Below are positions 58,379 through 64,000 of a stretch of DNA of 64,000 bases, piece after piece. Origin of the DNA: Raffaelea ambrosiae (Eukaryota; Ascomycota; Sordariomycetes; Ophiostomatales; Ophiostomataceae); the NCBI GenBank assembly GCA_002778195.1, contig PCDI01000003.1:3661243-3725242 (forward strand), in the 5' to 3' direction. The position numbers and the translations under genes are program-made. The notes beneath the pieces were generated by a model. The model had not been told where the DNA came from, searched no databases, and was given only the letters and a program-made list of their open reading frames with translations. Positions within the stretch are counted from its first letter, which is position 1. The number at the start of each line of letters is the position of its first letter.

Positions 58379-58979
58379 GGTGGGCGTTGTCTGTGGTGAA
58401 GGAAGGAGTTGGAGTCCACGTGGAAGGAAAGAAAGAGAAAGAGTTTGGGGGGGCAATTAATATGTCTCCTCTGGTAGTTGTTTTGGCCCGCCCGTCGCAG
58501 GAGCTGCCTGGAGCTCTGATCTGCCTTTCATGGTGGGGTAACCAGCTGCCTCAACTAGTTACTATGTAACTACGTCGTGCTGGTCGCGCCTTCCTTCCCC
58601 CTGTTACACCCCAGCTGTCGGAATATCCTTTGCGCCGTTTAGGAAGGAGGGGTCCTGCGAGCTGCTACTAACTATTACAAGGGTGGCACAATACACGGGT
58701 AGCAATAGGCGGGCTTCCCGCAGGCCATGTTTTTCTGGGTCCCTACTTGTGTGCCTGTGCGTGGTAGTTTTCGGGTGGTACCATAATAGTACAATAAATA
58801 CAAAGCCTCCAAATTTTTTTATCTTTGGCATCATCACTTTCACCACCTCTCATATCCAGCACCCCCCCTCCCCCCCTCTCCCCTGTCTCCCTGCACCAGG
58901 CAATGCTCAGCGGGAACAGCCGGCGCAGGTGTCGCGCCCCCCGTCCATTGACCACAACAGGAAGAAGACCAGCGACAAT
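58379..58979. promoter_or_regulatory. Divergent promoter region of the Tma17-like gene and PCP1
   Basis: 600 bases between divergent starts. The PCP1 side carries a C-rich leader (58858-58900). The frame continues open upstream of the PCP1 ATG but translates low-complexity leader. Confidence 0.45.
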
Positions 58980-60953
58980 ATGAGCAGTGCCCTGCGAGGA
59001 GGCCTGTCCTCGTCGGCAGCAGCGGCGGCAACAGCCCGAGCTCGTCCCCGTGTGGGGTGTCCCTCCCCTGCGGAGGCCATGGCTGTTGGCCGGTCTGCTG
59101 CCCTGCCTCTCCTCTTCCTCTGTCCACAGGCCAGCCGGCTCGCAGCAGTAGCCGGCCGCGCTGCCGCCTCGAAGCGCTGCTACAGCTGGCTCCGGCCATT
59201 GACTTCCCCTACTTCGGCCTCATTTTCCTCCTCCTCCTCCTCCTCATCTTGCCGGAGACCTCAATGGCAGGGCAGTCTGCTCCCTCGACGCTGTGGCGCC
59301 ATCTCTCTCTCCCCGCAGCAACACCACTTCGCCCGCGCCGCGTCTTCTGCGGCCTCCTCCGCCTCCCCCAGACAGATCCTCGTCAACTACATCGACCTCC
59401 CTGTCACCTACCGAGACGAAATCGGCCTCCCCTTCCGCCGACAAGACCTCAATAAGAACGAAGTCGCCGTCACCTTTGGCCCCGGCATCGACGTCAAGGC
59501 CGCTAACCATTTGCTGCGCATCCTCCACGGCCGCCGCGTCGCCGGCACTCTCGACGACCCGGCGTTTCGGATCAACACGGCCCGCTTCCGGCCCGCCGAC
59601 GTCGACAAGGGTCTGACCTACCTGAGGAAGACGGTGCCGGTGGACGAAGTACTCAATGCTGGGCTGTGTGCCGAGGACCAGCTCGCCGCGATTGAGGGGG
59701 CTGCGGAGGAAGATGAAGCAGAGCAAGGGATGAAGAACAAAACGGGAGCAGATGACAGCACTTCTGACACCGCCCCGAAGCCGCCCACCCAGTGGGAATC
59801 CAAATGGAGGGCCCGCCTCTTCAAGGACGCTCCCGCCGAGGATGTCTACGGCGTCGGCGCCTTTGACGCCATCCGCGCCCGCAACAAGGCCAAGCACGAG
59901 GAGCAGGAGCGTCTGCGCGAGGAGCTCGAGGCCCAGCGCCGCGCCGAGCTGGAGAAGGAGTGGGCCGAGCAGGGCGAGAGCAGCGGCCGGGGTCTACAAA
60001 CCGTAGTTGGAGACGGTAGTAGTAGTAGCCGCCTGCCTGCTTTGGCGCGGCAGCAGCCGAGCGCCAAAATGCAAATGTGGATGGCTGCGGCGACGTCCCC
60101 GCTGCAAGAGCCGCCGAGCATGACCAAGGCCGAGCGGCTGTGGCCGTCGTACGTGTTTGTGCTGTCGTTGCTGGCTGGCGGTGTCGTCGTATCGAGCTTC
60201 TACACGGGCGAGGCCGAGGGGACACCTACGACCGAAGGAAGAAAAGAATCGTTTTGGAGCCGGCTGCTGCCCAGTTTTCCCCCTATGAGCGAAGCCAGCG
60301 CGACCGTCCTGACGCTCGTGGCCGCCAACGTCGCCGTGTATGTCCTGTGGCGCGTGCCGCCGCTGTGGCCGTGGCTCAACCGGTACATGATTGTCGTGCC
60401 GGCGACGCCGCGACCGGCGAGCATGCTGGGCGCCGTGTTCTCGCACCAAAAGGCTGGCCATTTGCTTGCCAACACGGTGTTCCTCTACTTTCTCGGCATC
60501 CGCCTGCACGAGGAGGTCGGCCGCGCCAATTTCCTCGAGTGCTACCTGGCGTCCGGCTCGCTAGCGTTTGTTGCCAGCCTGACCAACATTGTCCTGCGGA
60601 ACAACCTGCACCTGACGACGCTGGGCGCGTCCGGCGCCATTTACGGCATTGCCACGGCGTACTTTATGATGCACAAGTACGAAGGATTCAAGATCCTGGA
60701 CCTGCCACCGGACCCGTACAACGGCATCCAGGGATTGGGCTTTATCGGCATCATGCTGGGCCTAAATCTGCTGACGATGCGGGCCGAGAAGCAAGCAGTC
60801 GATGTGGTCACGCATTTTGCCGGCATGGCGGTGGGCGCCGTCTTTGGGGAATGTTTCCGTATACAGCAGGACGAGCAGGTGCAGGCCAAGGCCGAGGGAC
60901 GGGAACCACGGCGGCTTCTCCAGCTGCTGCTTGACACGGTGACTGGGCATTAA
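58980..60953 (+). CDS. PCP1: Mitochondrial inner-membrane rhomboid protease
   Basis: Single exon, 657 residues. A long Ala/Arg/Ser-rich N-terminus is consistent with a mitochondrial presequence. A conserved matrix or linker part follows (ILVNYIDLPVTYRDE, GLTYLRKTVPVDEVL), then a coiled, charged stretch (RNKAKHEEQERLREEL). Rhomboid core: a first membrane helix (YVFVLSLLAGGVVV), a second from LTLVAANVAVYVLW, FSHQKAGHLLANTVFLYFLG, catalytic serine in LGASGAIYG, and catalytic His in VTHFAGMAVGAVFG. Known role: cleaves substrates such as the dynamin-like GTPase Mgm1 and cytochrome c peroxidase. The N-terminal extension is long compared with yeast Pcp1 (about 350 residues). Confidence 0.93.
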   Translation: MSSALRGGLSSSAAAAATARARPRVGCPSPAEAMAVGRSAALPLLFLCPQASRLAAVAGRAAASKRCYSWLRPLTSPTSASFSSSSSSSSCRRPQWQGSLLPRRCGAISLSPQQHHFARAASSAASSASPRQILVNYIDLPVTYRDEIGLPFRRQDLNKNEVAVTFGPGIDVKAANHLLRILHGRRVAGTLDDPAFRINTARFRPADVDKGLTYLRKTVPVDEVLNAGLCAEDQLAAIEGAAEEDEAEQGMKNKTGADDSTSDTAPKPPTQWESKWRARLFKDAPAEDVYGVGAFDAIRARNKAKHEEQERLREELEAQRRAELEKEWAEQGESSGRGLQTVVGDGSSSSRLPALARQQPSAKMQMWMAAATSPLQEPPSMTKAERLWPSYVFVLSLLAGGVVVSSFYTGEAEGTPTTEGRKESFWSRLLPSFPPMSEASATVLTLVAANVAVYVLWRVPPLWPWLNRYMIVVPATPRPASMLGAVFSHQKAGHLLANTVFLYFLGIRLHEEVGRANFLECYLASGSLAFVASLTNIVLRNNLHLTTLGASGAIYGIATAYFMMHKYEGFKILDLPPDPYNGIQGLGFIGIMLGLNLLTMRAEKQAVDVVTHFAGMAVGAVFGECFRIQQDEQVQAKAEGREPRRLLQLLLDTVTGH

Positions 60954-63210
60954 CGAGACGACGACGCATGTATATATTACACAAGAAACTCCTCCCCTAG
61001 AAAGGACCAAAAACGACAACGACAACACAAAGGCATGTACATGGAACCCCCTTCTTGAAGAAATGGGAACGGAACATAACCACTCCCCCTGAAGTCAAAT
61101 AAAATAAAATCCAAAATGGACAGGAAAAAGGAATGACAAAGACATCACATACATGTATAACTATGTTTCAGTGTACACACTGGCACCGCGGGTGTTTGGG
61201 GGGTTATAGATTCTCATTGTTCTTGCACGGTGTTCTTGCACGGAAAAGACTACAGCAGGATAGACATGATATAGAGAGTAAGAGGAAAGAAGAAGTACAT
61301 AGTAATGCGGACAGAGAAAGAGACGGCAAATTTACAGAAAAGAACGGCATACCACTCTCTAACGCGGTCGGATCCAAGGGATGAAAAGCTCTATAGTACG
61401 CGTTGTACTGGTTGTGTCGTCAGAAGAGAGGCTAGTTACTTACATTCCAATTAGGGGAGCCACACATTATTTGCACACACATCACGTCCAGCAAACCAAA
61501 CACACAAAGTAGTATCGGTGTCAGGGGTGGTTGTAGAGAAGATAGGCCGAGTTAAAAGAGTAGTAAGGAGAAATAGGAAAAGTTATAAAAAAAAAGCGGA
61601 ATAGTGACGGTTGAAAAGAAATCAAAACAAGAAGGGGGAGGAGAGCAAAGGAGAAAGATCAAAAGGAGACAGTCGGGTTAGAAAGAAAAACAAAGGATAT
61701 CCAGTCCAGAGGACAAATAGAAGCACACTACTACTTCATGGTCAAGGGTCGCTCAATCCAACAACAGATGGGAAAGGCCCCCAAAACCAAGAGAAGTAAA
61801 AGTTAAGATAATACCGCGCACACTGAATTCCAGATATCCGACCCTGAAGAAACACCCACCGAAGAAAATAAACAATAAAGAAATAAACAGCAGAAATGGA
61901 GCTTGAAGACAGCCATAAACAAGATCAAGAAAAAGTGGTATCAACCCGTGTGTACATGCGTATGCGTGGGAGTAGCGTTCGATCTTCATGTTCGGCCGTG
62001 TCATGGTGCGTCAAGTGGGCAGTGAGTGGTGGGTGTGCGCGAGGGTGTGCGTGCGTTAGTCACTCTCGTTGCTTGCGTGTAAGCGTCATGTTTCGAGCAT
62101 TCCGTCAACACGTATCAGCCTTGCTTTTTTGGATGTAACAAACGTTCGCAACAGACAGGGGCGAGTGCGTTCGTCGGTTCGTGAAGATAGGACTGGTGAA
62201 CAATTTCGTAGTACCGCAAAAGACGACCCCTCATTTTGAAACCACCCATTCCAAACCAAAGCAGACCGAATCGGACAGTCCACGAGTGCCTACACCTGGT
62301 CATTGGGACACACACACACACACACACGCGCGCGCCGTGCCGAGATCCGCAGACTTTGAATGTATGGGCCACGCTGCAATAAAACAGGCCTGCCGTTCCA
62401 AATCAGGCAGCCCAGCCCAAAGCCCGGGGTCCTTGAACCCCCCCTCTCAACACCCACTCGAGCAACTGGAGGAAAACGAAATCGCGATAGTCGAAAAGTC
62501 GAAAAGGAATAGGAAAAGCAAATGAGTAGAGCAAAGGTAAAAAAGTGGAGTCAACGACGAATAGCAAGACAAAAAAAACAAACACAACAAGATCACAAAA
62601 GAAACAGAAAGCCTCCCCACCAGAACACGTAAGAACATGAGAAAGCCAAAGAGAGCAAACAACCAGGGTAGCCCAAACAAAGCAAGACGTTTCGGAGAAC
62701 AACCAGAGATCCTCCCAGACTCCTCTTAATTCCTGCCTCCGGGCCAAAATGCTAAACATGCAAGAAGACCAAGGCCTCCCCAAGCATTCCAGCACAACCA
62801 GGCTTTGTAAACCAAATTGTTCCCCAAACCGATGCCCGAGTGTATCAAAAGAAGAGAGTAAACGAAGAGTGAGGAAAGAAAAAGCGAAAGGGCGAAAAGG
62901 CGAAAAGGCGAAAAGGCGAAAAGGCGAAAAGGCGAAAAGGCGAAAAGGCGAAAAGGCGAAAAGGCGAAAAGGCGAAAAGGACGAGGAGCCAAAGAAGTAA
63001 ATAGTAACATAGGAAAAAGTGAACCATTGAAGGCAAAGAGTCAAAATCCACAAATATGTGTCGTCAATCCCCCCCCCCCCTCCCCAAAAAATTTCCCCGT
63101 CTGGAGTCGCGGTCAAATGAGCGTATTTCGACGTATTGTTTTCGTCAGTCATCACGTCCGAGCCAGGACTCCGTATGTCTAGTCAAGTGAAGTCATATCC
63201 ACCAATTCCC
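60954..63210. other. Convergent 3' intergenic region with repeats
   Basis: 2.3 kb of A-rich sequence between PCP1 and the last gene, including a CA/CG alternating run at 62310-62335, the GGCGAAAA array at 62891-62980 and a C run at 63069-63080. No gene supported. Confidence 0.5.
62891..62980. repeat. 8-bp GGCGAAAA minisatellite, about 11 copies
   Basis: Perfect period-8 array GGCGAAAA, reading TTTTCGCC on the minus strand, about 230 bases beyond the stop codon of the last gene and so possibly in its 3' untranslated region. Because the period is not a multiple of three, apparent long frames across it in several phases are artefacts. Confidence 0.97.
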
Positions 63211-64000
63211 CTACTGCTGCTGGTTTGTCCACCAACCAGAGGAAGTCTGTGCCTGTCCGGACCACCCTTGCGACACAGCTGGCGAGCCGGATCCAGGAGG
63301 ATGCATGTACTGCCTAGGCGTCTGATCGTATGGGATGGCTTGGCTCTGCGAGGGGTAACCTGGGCTCATGCCGGGCATGCCGGAGTAAGGCAGACCACCT
63401 TGCTGGACAGGTGCACTTCCGCTCGAATGGCGCAGCTGGGACGAGCCAGAGGGCTGCTGGTGCGGAGGTTGGACTGGTGCCGGGTGCGTGTAGCTGTACT
63501 GCGGCGTCTGCGGGGTCGGCGGCCACATCTGCGTCGACGGAGGGTAGTTGTAGCTCTGCGGCTGGCCGACGTTGCTGGATCCTGTTTGGTTGTTTGTTTG
63601 TTAGTGATCGGTCGCAAAGGAAGATGTATTGAAGGACTCTCGATATAGCAAAACACATACTTTGTTGTATGGACGGCATGGTACTTTGAGCTGAAATGGG
63701 CTGGGAGTACGGAGCAGCAGTCATCATCATCTGCGGACTCTGGTGTGGGACCATGCTCGGCTGCTGGAGGCCAGTGGCAGAGGCGGTGGCAGAGTGGGAG
63801 GTGGCAGCGCGGCTCGACGGAATGGACGGCTCAGAGGTCACAACCTGCTGCGGGGTCAGGCTTGCTGGCGGCGGCGGCTGCTCGTGGGGCCGCCGCCACA
63901 GGGTCTGCATGTAGTCGCTGCGCATATCGCGCTGCTGGTTCACATTGCGGTTGAACTCGGCAGCATGGTGAGCCTGGGCCTGGATTTCGCCAATGGGCGT
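63211..64000 (-). CDS. Gln/Pro/Ser-rich protein C-terminus, probably a transcriptional regulator (5' end outside window)
   Basis: Two exons in view: from beyond 64000 to 63661, and 63581-63211, joined by a 79-nt intron with a CACTAAC branch point. The visible start TPIGEIQAQAHHAAEFNRN leads into a helical, charged segment (QQRDMRSDYMQTLWRR) and then about 210 residues rich in Gln, Pro, Ser, Tyr and Met (for example PPTPQTPQYSYTHP), ending SSGWWTNQQQ. Such tails are common in fungal transcription factors and coactivators, but no DNA-binding domain is in view, so this is only a likely class. Confidence 0.6.

Noticed and set aside
62403..63155. 250-codon frame rich in repeated Phe-Ala-Phe-Ser-Pro units
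   Set aside because: Produced by translating the 8-bp GGCGAAAA array; open in several phases, so the repeat, not selection, keeps it open.
1..64000. tRNA, rRNA, CRISPR or intact transposon
   Set aside because: Scanned for B-box-like GGTTCGAATCC patterns, long terminal or inverted repeats and transposase/reverse-transcriptase motifs; none convincing. A dedicated tRNA scan could still find a split tRNA I missed.

Overview
The window is chromosomal DNA of a filamentous ascomycete, most probably a Sordariomycete. The evidence is monocistronic genes with short introns (about 50-115 nt) that have GTRNGY donors and CTAAC-type branch points, pyrimidine-rich leaders, strong third-position GC bias, and a gene set typical of Pezizomycotina (GH7 cellobiohydrolase without a binding module, Mso1, Med16, GYP7-type TBC protein, DUF3605). 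I cannot name the genus from the sequence alone.

Layout. 1-6.3 kb: the 3' part of an amidase-signature gene (+), a convergent CorA-like magnesium transporter (-), a 195-bp tandem duplication, then gene-free DNA. 6.3-13.2 kb: a nine-exon PhoD-like phosphatase (+) facing the exosome nuclease DIS3 (-). 13.2-19.6 kb: a long stretch without convincing genes, holding two minisatellites, that ends at a TATA box and a C/A-rich leader in front of a small two-exon gene encoding a 49-residue peptide with a repeated GRSGYN motif. 20.6-28.98 kb: mitochondrial tRNA-modification GTPase MSS1/MnmE (-), MSO1 (+), and a GYP7-type Rab GAP (-). 30-35 kb: ER glucosidase I with a C-terminal KDEL (-), then a frameshifted kinase-like fragment (-). 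35.2-43.2 kb: type I arginine methyltransferase (+), phosphoacetylglucosamine mutase (-), MUS81 (+), riboflavin synthase (-). 43.9-53.1 kb: Mediator subunit 16 (-), an Hst3/Hst4-class sirtuin (+), a DUF3605 protein (+). 53.5-64 kb: a stand-alone tandem FolB (dihydroneopterin aldolase) protein (-), a GH7 cellobiohydrolase (+), a Tma17/Adc17-like protein (-), mitochondrial rhomboid protease PCP1 (+), and the 3' part of a Gln/Pro-rich protein (-) that runs off the end.

Most genes are housekeeping genes and show no operon-like or biosynthetic-cluster logic. Several share divergent promoters (MSS1/MSO1, PCM1/MUS81, MED16/sirtuin, TMA17-like/PCP1). Exon structures were worked out by hand and checked for reading-phase closure: for each spliced gene with both ends in view the exon lengths sum to a multiple of three. 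The least ordinary features are the unrecognised small peptide gene behind a 6.4-kb gene-poor region, the hidden 19-nt last exon and large disordered insertion in MSS1, a Gly-to-Ala change in the cofactor-binding motif of the arginine methyltransferase, the KDEL-tailed glucosidase I, and the stand-alone two-domain FolB protein. I found no tRNA, rRNA, CRISPR array or intact transposon.
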